Positions 6,957-13,656 of a stretch of DNA of 15,002 bases are shown here, one piece after another. The number at the start of each line of letters is the position of its first letter. Positions within the stretch are counted from its first letter, which is position 1. Source of the DNA: Planctomycetaceae bacterium (lineage in GTDB: Bacteria; Planctomycetota; Planctomycetia; Pirellulales; UBA1268); contig SIAG01000051.1 in NCBI GenBank assembly GCA_009691925.1, positions 1-15,002 of the forward strand, read 5' to 3'. A program made the translations under genes and the position numbers. The notes beneath the pieces are model-generated. The model saw nothing but the letters and a program-made list of their open reading frames with translations, did not search any database and had not been told where the DNA came from.

Positions 6957-7841
6957 TCACGCGCCAGCTGAAAAGCCTTCGAGGGCCGAGCGCACGAGGC
7001 CGACGGCATGAACGCGAACAATCTGAATGCCGGCGGCGGCCAGCCGGCAGGCGATCCCGGCGGTGCCAGCATCCCGATCGCTCTCGGTGGCCGCTCGGCC
7101 GAGCGCCTGCTCGAGCGCCTTACCGATGAAGCCCTTCCGCGAGTGGCCGACAAGGATCGGGCAGCCGAGGTCGAGAAACCTCCCCGCATGGGACACCAGC
7201 GTCAGGTTGTGGGCATGGTTCTTGCCGAAGCCGATGCCGGGATCGAGGCAGATCCGCCCCTGGTCGGCGCCGGCAGCGAGGAGCGTGTCGCGCCGGACTG
7301 CGAGCCACTGGAAGATCTCTCCAACGACATCGCCGTAGCGTGGATCGATCTGCATCGTGGCCGGGGTGCCCTGCATGTGCATCGCACAGATGCCGGCCCG
7401 CGAAGCGACGGCGAGCGCGAGCATGGCCGGATCCCCTTCGAGGCCGGTGACGTCGTTGATGATCTCCGCGCCGCACTCGAGGGCGCGCTCGGCTACGGCG
7501 GCCTTCGAGGTGTCGATCGACACCGGCACCCCCGACTCGCGGGCGAGTCGCCGCACCACCTCGGCCGTTCGCCGGATCTCCTCTGCCGCGTCGACCGGCA
7601 TCGAGAAAGGCCGTGTGCTCTCGCCGCCGACATCGAGGAGATCGGCCCCTTCGGCAACGAGGCGGAAGCCGTGCGCCACCGCCGCATCGATCGCCGCGTG
7701 GCGGCCCCCATCGGAGAAGCTGTCGGGGGTGACGTTGACGATCCCCATCACGAGCGGCCGGCGGAGCGCGGAGGCGGGGTGCGGGAGCTCGAGCCGCGTC
7801 GAACGGAGTTGCCAGGCGGTGGGGAGCGAAGCAGTTGTCAT
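6957..7841 (-). CDS. folP: Dihydropteroate synthase
   Basis: FolP condenses 6-hydroxymethyl-dihydropterin pyrophosphate with p-aminobenzoate to dihydropteroate in folate synthesis; it is the sulfonamide target. The 294-residue TIM barrel has all family signatures: GIVNVTPDSFSDGG (33-46), DVGGESTRP (70-78), SIDTSK (108-113), INDVTG (128-133), MHMQGTP (154-160), DPGIGFGK (200-207), GHSRKGFIG (232-240) and the final RVHAV (276-280). The loop has GGESTRP where many homologues have GAESTRP. The ATG at 7841 has AGGGG close before it, and TAAATT spans -12 to -7 relative to the start, so transcription might begin almost at the start codon. It is the first gene of a minus-strand run with proA and the oligopeptidase, and is divergent from the cassette starting at 7957. 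Confidence 0.97.
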   Translation of the reverse strand: MTTASLPTAWQLRSTRLELPHPASALRRPLVMGIVNVTPDSFSDGGRHAAIDAAVAHGFRLVAEGADLLDVGGESTRPFSMPVDAAEEIRRTAEVVRRLARESGVPVSIDTSKAAVAERALECGAEIINDVTGLEGDPAMLALAVASRAGICAMHMQGTPATMQIDPRYGDVVGEIFQWLAVRRDTLLAAGADQGRICLDPGIGFGKNHAHNLTLVSHAGRFLDLGCPILVGHSRKGFIGKALEQALGRAATESDRDAGTAGIACRLAAAGIQIVRVHAVGLVRSALEGFSAGA

Positions 7842-7866
7842 GCCCCTAATTTACCCACAGCGCGGC

Positions 7867-7879
7867 TTCCCCTGGGGAA
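7867..7879. promoter_or_regulatory. TTCCCC-T-GGGGAA palindrome in the folP / 7957 divergent region
   Basis: A perfect 6+1+6 inverted repeat sits in the 115-base spacer between the divergent starts at 7841 and 7957, about 26-38 bases upstream of the folP ATG. Its size and symmetry suit a dimeric repressor operator, but no second copy or known regulator was recognised. A one-base centre is too small to fold as an RNA hairpin, so if it is functional it more likely works as DNA. It may equally be chance in GC-rich sequence. Confidence 0.3.
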
Positions 7880-7916
7880 TCGTGGCTGACCCCGCCGGCA
7901 GGTCCCGGCCGAGTCG

Positions 7917-7947
7917 TTGGCGGACCGGCGCGGGAGGGGGGTAGGAT
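7917..7947 (+). promoter_or_regulatory. Weak candidate promoter for the 7957 cassette
   Basis: TTGGCG (7917-7922, four of six to TTGACA) and TAGGAT (7942-7947, four of six to TATAAT) are separated by 19 bases. The -10 lies only nine bases before the ATG at 7957, so a transcript from it would be almost leaderless. The match is poor and the spacing long; it is recorded because no better promoter is visible before the cassette. Confidence 0.2.
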
Positions 7948-7956
7948 GGGCGGATC

Positions 7957-8205
7957 ATGAAACAGGTCGCGAAACAACAGTCCATCGACTGGGTCGATCT
8001 CGTCGGGGCGGAATGGGCGGAGTGGTACTCCCTGACCCCGGCCCAGCGCCTCGAAGAATCCTCCCGGCTGTGGCAGACCTATCTGGAACTGGGAGGGTCC
8101 CTTGACCCCGAGCCCGATTCTCAAAGTCCTTTCTACTCTGACGACGAGCGGCGTGCGTTCGCTCCTCATGGGCGGCCAGGCATGCGTGTTGTACGGCGGG
8201 GCTGA
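7957..8205 (+). CDS. Small 82-residue protein preceding a nucleotidyltransferase-like gene
   Basis: The protein is small, soluble, acidic in its first 60 residues and basic at its end (HGRPGMRVVRRG, 71-82). It has Trp/Glu-rich helical sequence DWVDLVGAEWAEWY (11-24), LTPAQRLEESSRLWQTYLELGG (26-47) and then a Pro/Asp/Ser linker. There is no signal peptide, membrane segment or enzyme motif, and no named family is recognised. It lies directly before a nucleotidyltransferase-like ORF and overlaps it by 104 bases in another frame. A small helical protein before a nucleotidyltransferase is the layout of some toxin-antitoxin pairs, so an antitoxin or partner role is possible; this is inference from position. 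No strong ribosome binding site precedes the ATG (GGATGG is the best match). An alternative is that it is a decaying remnant. Confidence 0.55.
   Translation: MKQVAKQQSIDWVDLVGAEWAEWYSLTPAQRLEESSRLWQTYLELGGSLDPEPDSQSPFYSDDERRAFAPHGRPGMRVVRRG
8091..8097 (+). promoter_or_regulatory. Ribosome binding site deciding a TTG start
   Basis: GGGAGGG lies four bases before a TTG at 8102, inside the coding sequence of the 82-residue ORF. It is the main reason for choosing TTG as the start of the nucleotidyltransferase-like ORF, because no ATG or GTG occurs at a position that keeps the N-terminal helix of that fold. Confidence 0.5.
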
Positions 8206-8389
8206 GTTCAGTCGCGACACCGATCTCCTCGTGCTCGCCGACGACGCGAATCTTGAGCGCCTCACAGCGGCCCTCGAAGCCCTCGAGGCGGACGTGATCG
8301 CGGTGCCGCCGTTCGAGCGCCGGCATCTGGAAAGGGGGCTCGCCCGTGGCGTGAATCATCGGGCTCCGGAGGGAACGCATGCTCACTGA
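8102..8389 (+). CDS. Truncated nucleotidyltransferase-fold protein (possible remnant)
   Basis: The 95-residue product matches the first half of MNT/AbiEii-type nucleotidyltransferases. It has an N-terminal helix (5-17), the glycine signature LLMGGQA (21-27) and RDTDLLV (38-44), with the two first catalytic aspartates D39 and D41, then a helix LERLTAALEALEA (51-63). Family members usually run to about 150-200 residues and carry a third carboxylate in a later RIDV-like strand. Here the frame stops after EGTHAH, so that strand is missing. The enzyme is therefore probably inactive, unless the downstream protein supplies the rest. The start is a TTG with GGGAGGG four bases before it. It overlaps the upstream ORF by 104 bases and the next gene by 11. 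It is best read as a truncated gene; a genuinely minimal protein is the less likely alternative. Confidence 0.55.
   Translation: MTPSPILKVLSTLTTSGVRSLLMGGQACVLYGGAEFSRDTDLLVLADDANLERLTAALEALEADVIAVPPFERRHLERGLARGVNHRAPEGTHAH
8368..8373 (+). promoter_or_regulatory. Strong ribosome binding site for the orphan gene at 8379
   Basis: GGAGGG with a 5-base spacer before the ATG at 8379 is among the best ribosome binding sites in the window. It is embedded in the end of the truncated nucleotidyltransferase frame and supports 8379 as a real start. Confidence 0.65.
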
Positions 8390-9023
8390 TATCACCGGAA
8401 ACAAATCTGTCGCCGAACAGTTCCTTGTCCGGAGCCTCGAGATCTGCGCGCACGATCATGATCTCTCATCGCGGATCCTCGACGTCGTCCGGAAGCGTTC
8501 CGGTCGGGTGCAGGTCATGTTCGAGGCGTGGTTCGATCCCAACTCGGCCGATCGATTCGACGCTTTTCCAGCAGAACCCCCGGGCACGGTCCGAAGCAGC
8601 GACGACAACTCCTATGACGAAATGGGGCGATTCGTCGTTGACTACCATCGTCACGCGACGGCGGCCCTGACGGTCGCCGAGGATTGGGCTGCGGATTCAA
8701 AGACGCCTCTGCCCAAGTTTCCTGAACTCTCCGCCGAGGATCGTGCTCAGTACTCCCTTCCGGCTGAGGATCGAGTGCTTTATTACGGCCGCCGCGACTT
8801 CTACAACTGCGTCTCCGGCCGCGACGTCCTGCTGGATGACGCGGAGTTCCTCGTCCGGCCCGGCGCAAAGTGGCAAACACACATCTGCAGCACCTGCTCT
8901 GCGGTGCCCAAGTGGGGTTCCAGCGTCGACGGTGCGTTCGTCGACGGCCTCGTAGCGAATCTTCGCCACGTCTTCGTCCCCTGCTTCGACACGGCAGGCT
9001 ATCTCATCTGGACGCCGGCCTGA
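8379..9023 (+). CDS. Orphan 214-residue protein, family not recognised
   Basis: I do not recognise this protein. It has no signal peptide or membrane helix, so it is probably cytoplasmic. The N-terminal third is helical and charged (SLEICAHDHDLSSRILDVVRKR, 19-40). The middle is acidic and proline-rich (about 55-130). The C-terminal part is strand-like and aromatic (RVLYYGRRDFYN, 132-143), followed by HICSTCSAVPKWG (168-180) with a CxxC pair (C170, C173) that could bind metal or be redox-active. No second CxxC is present. It begins with a strong ribosome binding site, overlaps the truncated nucleotidyltransferase by 11 bases and ends only seven bases before the convergent LptE-like gene stop (9031). 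Two counted lines (8401-8460 and 8701-8760) are about 57-58% GC against 70% or more in core genes, which suggests acquisition with the rest of the cassette. Confidence 0.7.
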   Translation: MLTDITGNKSVAEQFLVRSLEICAHDHDLSSRILDVVRKRSGRVQVMFEAWFDPNSADRFDAFPAEPPGTVRSSDDNSYDEMGRFVVDYHRHATAALTVAEDWAADSKTPLPKFPELSAEDRAQYSLPAEDRVLYYGRRDFYNCVSGRDVLLDDAEFLVRPGAKWQTHICSTCSAVPKWGSSVDGAFVDGLVANLRHVFVPCFDTAGYLIWTPA

Positions 9024-9030
9024 CACGCGA

Positions 9031-9585
9031 TCACCACGGCTCTTCCATGAGGCCGACGATCTGCTGGGCCATCTTCACGATCCCCTCCTGCTGCGTGCTC
9101 ACGATCGAGCGGCCGTATTCGGGAACCAGCACGGCTGCCTGGCCGACGTCGACGCTCGCCGCTGGGAGGGGGACGGCACCGGTGGCGAGCACCGCGCCGC
9201 CCCGGTCGGCCCAGGTGACGAGCACCTGGATGTTCATCTCCACCATCCGCGATTGGTCGGTGGGGCTCTCGACTTGCATGCGCTTGGTGTCGGCGACGAT
9301 CCGTGCCGTCAGCACGCTGTCGGCGTCGGCGGTGCCCACGACCTTGAAGGGGGTGCGCTTCTCGATCTCCTTGCAGACCGCTTCTGTGAGCCGCTCACCA
9401 AGATCGACGCTGGGGATGTTGCGGAAGGAATCGCTCTGGATCATCGGAACGTAGACGGTGCGGACATTCGGCGCGTAGAGCGTGTTGTTGCCGAACCGGT
9501 AGCCGGCGCAGCCGGCCGTGCCGACCGCCAGGCCCGCGAAAGCCAACAGCCACCCCCGGCGTGAAATGGCGTGGCCGATAGGCAT
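9031..9585 (-). CDS. LptE-like lipoprotein (LPS assembly family)
   Basis: The 184-residue product begins with a lipoprotein signal: SRRGWLLAFAGLAVGTAGC, with Cys26 as the lipidated residue. The mature part starts with AGYRFGNNTLY and has the pattern of planctomycete LptE-family proteins: VRTVYVPMIQSDSFR, a helix LTEAVCKEIEKRTPFKVV, then strands with a DADSVLTARIV segment. LptE partners LptD in placing lipopolysaccharide in the outer leaflet of the outer membrane; here the assignment is by family pattern, not proof of LPS transport. The frame is open to a TTG at 9603, but the ATG at 9585 has AGGA nine bases before it and gives a better signal peptide. It is the last gene of the minus-strand operon, 75 bases after the BamD-like gene. 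It is convergent with the orphan gene ending at 9023, with no terminator in the seven-base gap. Confidence 0.8.
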   Translation of the reverse strand: MPIGHAISRRGWLLAFAGLAVGTAGCAGYRFGNNTLYAPNVRTVYVPMIQSDSFRNIPSVDLGERLTEAVCKEIEKRTPFKVVGTADADSVLTARIVADTKRMQVESPTDQSRMVEMNIQVLVTWADRGGAVLATGAVPLPAASVDVGQAAVLVPEYGRSIVSTQQEGIVKMAQQIVGLMEEPW

Positions 9586-9660
9586 GACTCGAGATCCTGA
9601 CAAGGTGGCGTCGGGAAGCCCCGCACGCAGAACACAGAAGCGCTCGGCGGCGAAGAGCGA

Positions 9661-10962
9661 TCAGCGGATCGGACCGGACGAGCCCGAATTGTCCTCGCGG
9701 GCGATGACGGCGTCGGCCTCGGCCATGGCGTCGAGCTCCGCTTCTTTGAGCGAATCGGGATTGAGAAAGGCGGTGAGCGTCGGGAAGGGATTGTCGGAGA
9801 CATCATCCTTCCCGGCGAGCATGCCGAGCCGCTCGCGGGCCTTCGCCGCCAGGAGCGTCTCGGGGCGGTCGCGGGCGATCAGCGCGTAGTAGATCCTGGC
9901 TGAGGTGTAGTGCTCCCCCTTGGCGTAGAACTCGGCCCGGTTCCAGTGGCGCAGCGCCTGCTGGGCGTGGATCTCCGCCCGGACCCCCAGAACGCGGTCC
10001 TGATCGGCCCGGGCGAGCTGGTCGGGGAATTGCACGAGCGTCTGGTCGGTGAGCACCTCCGCCTCGTCGAGCACGCCCCCCTCGTAGCCCGCCCCCTGAT
10101 AGGCGCGGAGCTTGGCCTGGAGACCGAGGAGATGAGCCTGAAGGAGGAAGTCGCTGTCGGGATACTCGCCACGGAGGAGCGTGTAGAAGTAGTCGGCGTC
10201 GATCCACTGCCGCTCGAGGAAGTGGGCGTTGGCCTGGGCCATGATGCTGTCGTCGGCCAACTGCCCACGGGGATCGTTGATGCGGACGTGATCGTAGGCC
10301 TTGAGGGCCCGGCCGCGGGTGTCGAAGATCGGTCGGGAACGGTCGAAGGGGTTCGGCACGATCGTCAGGTAGTGGTGCTTGTCATCGAGGGCAATCCAGT
10401 ACTGCGCGATGACGAACTGACGCTGGGCGATCCGGTCGAGGTAGCGCGTGTTGGCATACTTTTTCACGATCTCGTCGTAGGCATCCTCCGCCTTCGGGTA
10501 CTGGTCGGTGAAGAACCAGCACTCGGCGAGTTGCCACATCGCCTCCTCCTCGATCGCCGAGTCGGGCCAGCGGTCGATCGCCACCTTGTACTTAGCGCTC
10601 GCCTCCTTGAACTTCCGCTGGTTGTAAAGGCCGTCGGCCTCTGCCAGCGCCCGCCGCGCCACCGGCTCGTTCGGCCCGCGCCCCACCAGCCGCTTCCAGC
10701 GGCGCTTGACGTTGTCCCCCTTGAACCAATCCCAACCCGGGTCGGGGGGGGGCGTGTATTCCGACGAAATGATCTCGCTGTCGGCATCCTCGCCCAGCTC
10801 CCCGGCCACCTTCCGCCCCGCCTCGTCGTCGCGCTTCGACCAGGGCCACTTCGGCGTCTTGAGTGTCGTCGCGCAGCCGCTGAACAGGACCGCCAGGGCG
10901 GCGGCCAAAATCAGCCCGGGAGGCGGGCTTCCGGGGCGGCGGGGATGACTGGAGCGCGGCAT
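9661..10962 (-). CDS. BamD-like TPR lipoprotein
   Basis: This 433-residue protein has a lipoprotein signal (LILAAALAVLFSGC, lipidated Cys30) and a Pro/Trp-rich linker to about 95. Tetratricopeptide-type helical repeats then begin at ARRALAEADGLYNQRKFKEA (102-121), with a second repeat at AIEEEAMWQLAECWFFTDQYPKA (136-158). Further helices run to about 385 and end in a disordered acidic tail. The pattern fits the BamD/YfiO family, which supports BamA in inserting outer-membrane proteins. It is longer than E. coli BamD (about 245 residues), so it may be a planctomycete variant or a general TPR lipoprotein. The frame is open upstream to 11301, but that part overlaps recO; the ATG at 10962 is chosen because it gives the lipoprotein signal. 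It starts 38 bases after recO. Confidence 0.8.
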   Translation of the reverse strand: MPRSSHPRRPGSPPPGLILAAALAVLFSGCATTLKTPKWPWSKRDDEAGRKVAGELGEDADSEIISSEYTPPPDPGWDWFKGDNVKRRWKRLVGRGPNEPVARRALAEADGLYNQRKFKEASAKYKVAIDRWPDSAIEEEAMWQLAECWFFTDQYPKAEDAYDEIVKKYANTRYLDRIAQRQFVIAQYWIALDDKHHYLTIVPNPFDRSRPIFDTRGRALKAYDHVRINDPRGQLADDSIMAQANAHFLERQWIDADYFYTLLRGEYPDSDFLLQAHLLGLQAKLRAYQGAGYEGGVLDEAEVLTDQTLVQFPDQLARADQDRVLGVRAEIHAQQALRHWNRAEFYAKGEHYTSARIYYALIARDRPETLLAAKARERLGMLAGKDDVSDNPFPTLTAFLNPDSLKEAELDAMAEADAVIAREDNSGSSGPIR

Positions 10963-11000
10963 GGGGGGCACCCGGGTTGTGTCGGCGCGGTCAGCGCGGT

Positions 11001-11780
11001 TCAGGCGTCGCGTGTGGGGAGGGAGCGGGAGGTGAGAGCGGGAACGAGCCGCGGGCTGAGCCGCGATTTCCTTCCCAGGACATGGGCGACGTACGTATTC
11101 ATGACGGCCCGGAGCTCTCCGAGGACCGGGGTCTCGATCGGCCTCTCGACCGCGCCGGTGCGGAGGCCGCGCAGCACCGCAAGGGCCGCGGCCGACACCG
11201 AGACAACCGCGCGACGGCCGCTGCGGCAGGCCGCGCAGAGCACACCGCCGTCGAGCATCCCGAAGGCGATCCGCCCGGTGGCAGGGACGGCCGCGCGGCA
11301 TTCCGCACAGCGGCCGAGCGCGGGCGCCTGGCCGGCGGCACGGAGGGCGGCGAGTTCGAAGCGGACAACGGCCGGCCAGACGAGCGCGTCGGGGCCTTCA
11401 TGACCCGAGAGACAAAGAAGTGCAGTGTCGGCCGCATCGAATAACTCCGGCTGCGGATCGGCGTCCGCGGTGAGGGCATCGAGCAGTTCGGCGACGTACA
11501 TCCCGCCGTGGACCGCCGCCAGACTCGTGGCGACACGGAACCTGCGTTCGAGAAAGGCCTCGATGAGCAGGTCGAGCCCGTCGGTCGATCTGCGGAGGAG
11601 GATTACCTGACAGACCGAAAGCAGGTCAAGGGCGCCGTCGAAGGCGCTCTTCGGACGCCACGCCCCCTTCGCCAGGGCCCGCAGCTTGCCGCACTCGCGC
11701 GTGAAGACCGTGACCACGGCACTGGTCTCCCCGAAAGGCACGGCGCGGATCACGACGGCGTGGGCCTTGTCCGCTGGCAT
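11001..11780 (-). CDS. recO: DNA repair protein RecO
   Basis: RecO works with RecR (and RecF) to load RecA onto SSB-coated single-stranded DNA and to anneal strands in recombinational repair. The 259-residue product has the family's N-terminal OB fold (AVVIRAVPFGETSAVVTVFTRECGKL, about 8-33, then LAKGAWRPKS), the helical middle (about 88-150) and the C-terminal zinc-binding cysteines CxxC (158, 161) and CxxC (182, 185). The tail from 240 on is basic and Ser-rich. It starts six bases after the CorC-like gene ends, with no clear ribosome binding site, so translation is probably coupled. recO close to ybeY and a 7TM-HD gene is a known conserved neighbourhood in bacteria. Confidence 0.94.
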   Translation of the reverse strand: MPADKAHAVVIRAVPFGETSAVVTVFTRECGKLRALAKGAWRPKSAFDGALDLLSVCQVILLRRSTDGLDLLIEAFLERRFRVATSLAAVHGGMYVAELLDALTADADPQPELFDAADTALLCLSGHEGPDALVWPAVVRFELAALRAAGQAPALGRCAECRAAVPATGRIAFGMLDGGVLCAACRSGRRAVVSVSAAALAVLRGLRTGAVERPIETPVLGELRAVMNTYVAHVLGRKSRLSPRLVPALTSRSLPTRDA

Positions 11781-11786
11781 CGTGCG

Positions 11787-13064
11787 TCAATCCGGGGGGG
11801 CAAGGCGGGTGACGCGGACCCGGTCGACCCGGCTCCGCGTGGCGGTGAGCACCTCCCACCGGCCGCCATGCGACTCGAAACGCTCGCCGGCAACCGGGAT
11901 CCTCCCGAGGTGGTGGAAGACGAACCCACTGACGCTTTCGTAGTCGGCCTCCGTCGGCAGGTCGAGACCGGTGGCCTGGGCGAGATCCTCGAGGCGGACG
12001 TTGGCCATCGCCTCGCAGACCCCCTCCGACACCAGCCGGAGGCCGTCAGAGAAGGCCTCGTCGTGCTCGTCGGCGATCTCGCCGACGATCTCCTCGAGGG
12101 CATCCTCGATCGTCACCACCCCCGACACCCCGCCGAACTCATCGGTGACCACGGCCATGTGGGTGTGCGTCCGCTGAAACTCGCGGAGGAGGTTTTGGAC
12201 GCTCATCGACTCCGGCACGAAGTACGGCGGCCGGAGCAGCGGCCGGAGCACGGGGGGCGCTGCAGGGGCGCCGCCGCCGGCAGCGGCGGCGAGGTGCGTG
12301 AGGAGCTCGCGGGAATGGAGGATACCGATGATGTCGTCGGGCGAACGGTCCCAAACCGGCATCCGCGTGTGGGCGCTCTCGGTCGCCACGGCGAGCACCT
12401 CCGCCCAGGGGGCGTTGACCGGGAGCGTCACCATCGCCGTCCGCGGGGTCATGATCTGCGACACGCGCGCGTCGCGCAGCTCCATCACCCCCTCGATCAT
12501 GTCGCGGGCCGCCCCTTCCAGCCGCCCCTCCCGCAGGGCGTCGTCCACGACCTGCCTGACCTCCTCCTCGACGGTCGGTTCGTCGGTCGTCCCGGCGCGT
12601 CGCCCGAAGGTGACGGCGAGGAGCGTGGCCATCTTCGAGACACCGCCGACGAACGGGGTCACCATCGCCACCAACGGTCGCCACAGCGGCCAGGTGGCGA
12701 CGAGGATCCTCGGCCCGAGCGTCCGCGCCAGGAGCATCGGCGCCGCGACGAGGAGAAACCAGACGATCCCCATCCAGAGGAGCATCACCGGCAGACGGAT
12801 CCGCCCCGGCACGAGCTGGAGATCGAGCGAGCGCGCCGCGACGAGCGTGGCCGCTGTTGCCGCCACGACGACGATGGTGGCCGCGATGAACGCCACCGGT
12901 TCGCTGCCGTCGAAGATCTCGTCGGCCAATCCCGGCGTGCCGCGGTCGCGACAGATCTCATGGACCCGATGGCGCGGCGCGCCACGGGCCGCGCGGGCCT
13001 GAACGGCGGCCAGACTGGCGATCCCGAGGAGTACCAGGGCCGTCGCCAACGGATCCGGGCTCAT
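11787..13064 (-). CDS. CorC/HlyC (CNNM-like) membrane protein with CBS pair
   Basis: The 425-residue protein has membrane segments near 5-23, 56-77 and 92-113, with a further hydrophobic stretch near 120-150. This corresponds to the DUF21/CNNM transmembrane domain. A linker with EEEVRQVVDDALREG (166-180) and the typical MTPRTAMVTL (205-214) leads into CBS1 (about 203-258). CBS2 follows (about 278-335, with MAVVTDEFGGVSGVVTIEDALEEIVGEI), then a CorC_HlyC C-terminal domain (about 340-422). Relatives take part in Mg2+/Co2+ export or cation-linked regulation; the old 'hemolysin' label is misleading. Its ATG at 13064 overlaps the ybeY stop (ATGA, 13061-13064), so translation is coupled. An insert of Ala/Gly/Pro (260-272) separates the two CBS motifs. 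Confidence 0.9.
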   Translation of the reverse strand: MSPDPLATALVLLGIASLAAVQARAARGAPRHRVHEICRDRGTPGLADEIFDGSEPVAFIAATIVVVAATAATLVAARSLDLQLVPGRIRLPVMLLWMGIVWFLLVAAPMLLARTLGPRILVATWPLWRPLVAMVTPFVGGVSKMATLLAVTFGRRAGTTDEPTVEEEVRQVVDDALREGRLEGAARDMIEGVMELRDARVSQIMTPRTAMVTLPVNAPWAEVLAVATESAHTRMPVWDRSPDDIIGILHSRELLTHLAAAAGGGAPAAPPVLRPLLRPPYFVPESMSVQNLLREFQRTHTHMAVVTDEFGGVSGVVTIEDALEEIVGEIADEHDEAFSDGLRLVSEGVCEAMANVRLEDLAQATGLDLPTEADYESVSGFVFHHLGRIPVAGERFESHGGRWEVLTATRSRVDRVRVTRLAPPD

Positions 13065-13630
13065 CGTCCCACCCCACCGGACCGCGTCGTGCGGGGGCCT
13101 GCTGGCCGGGAGGGCGCTGGCAGCCCGATCGCTTCCATGAGCGTCCGCTCGCGGCGGCGCATCGCCCGCCGCGGCCCCGGCGCCAGATCATCGTGGCCCG
13201 TCAGATGAAGGATCCCGTGGATCACGTAGTAGGCCGTCTCCAGACGCGGGGTCGAGGCGACTTCCTTGGCCATCCGCACCGCCGTCTCGGTGCTGACAAC
13301 GATGTCCCCGCGCAGCACGGCGTCGCCCCCCGGCATCCCCACCGGCACGGAGAGATCAAACGTGATCACGTCGGTGGGGGTTGGGTCTCCCATCCATTCG
13401 TCATGGAGCCGCGCGATCCGCCGATCGTCGCACAGCAGCACCGAGACATCGGCCGCGGTCACCTTCTCCGCCTGGAGTGCCTTCCGCACGAGCCGCTCGA
13501 GCCACCCGCGCCCGAGCTTCACGCGTCGCTGACAATCGACCACCTCGATCAGCAGCTCGTCGATTGCCGCTGCCACGGTCGTGCTGTCACCGGAAGAAGC
13601 CGATCGCTGCCGCTGTTTTCCACTCTTCAC
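13061..13630 (-). CDS. ybeY: Endoribonuclease YbeY
   Basis: YbeY is a zinc-dependent single-strand endoribonuclease involved in 16S rRNA 3' maturation and ribosome quality control. The 189-residue reading has VSVLLCDDRRIARLHDEWMG (62-81), TDVITFDLS (86-94), GDIVVSTETA (108-117) and the zinc motif HGILHLTGHDD (138-148). The usual motif is HGxLHLxGYDH with H-x3-H-x5-H ligands; here the third position is Asp148 and there is an extra His146. The frame is open far upstream but lacks an ATG. A GTG at 13630 is the most plausible start, giving a 20-residue basic/Ser-rich lead before the fold. It lies 41 bases after the 7TM-HD gene and is preceded by a ten-codon mini-ORF with a good ribosome binding site. 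Confidence 0.9.
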   Translation of the reverse strand: MKSGKQRQRSASSGDSTTVAAAIDELLIEVVDCQRRVKLGRGWLERLVRKALQAEKVTAADVSVLLCDDRRIARLHDEWMGDPTPTDVITFDLSVPVGMPGGDAVLRGDIVVSTETAVRMAKEVASTPRLETAYYVIHGILHLTGHDDLAPGPRRAMRRRERTLMEAIGLPAPSRPAGPRTTRSGGVGR

Positions 13631-13656
13631 AGGCGCGCCATCCAGCGGTTCATCAT
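13627..13656 (-). CDS. Possible 9-residue leader peptide coupled to ybeY
   Basis: An ATG at 13656 preceded by GGAGG (13665-13661, four bases before) opens a frame encoding MMNRWMARL and a TGA. The TGA overlaps the GTG start of ybeY in a GTGA arrangement (13627-13630). ybeY has no ribosome binding site of its own, so ribosomes finishing this mini-ORF could restart on the GTG. It is a candidate for translational coupling. A frameshift or a sequence error joining the two frames would be another explanation. Confidence 0.35.
   Translation of the reverse strand: MMNRWMARL

Noticed and set aside
3794..7129. 1111-codon open frame on the plus strand
   Set aside because: It lies antisense to the oligopeptidase, proA and the end of folP, all of which have clear catalytic motifs. 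Its translation is Arg/Gly/Asp-rich low complexity, typical of mirror frames in GC-rich genes.
10963..11301. N-terminal extension of the BamD-like protein
   Set aside because: It overlaps recO almost entirely and would bury the lipoprotein signal that begins at the ATG at 10962.
9910..11403. 497-codon plus-strand open frame
   Set aside because: It is antisense to the BamD-like gene and recO, with no domain likeness and mirror-frame composition.
11508..13208. 566-codon plus-strand open frame rich in His, Arg and Asp
   Set aside because: It is antisense to the CorC-like gene, parts of recO and ybeY. The His/Arg/Asp/Pro bias is an artefact of reading GC-rich codons backwards.
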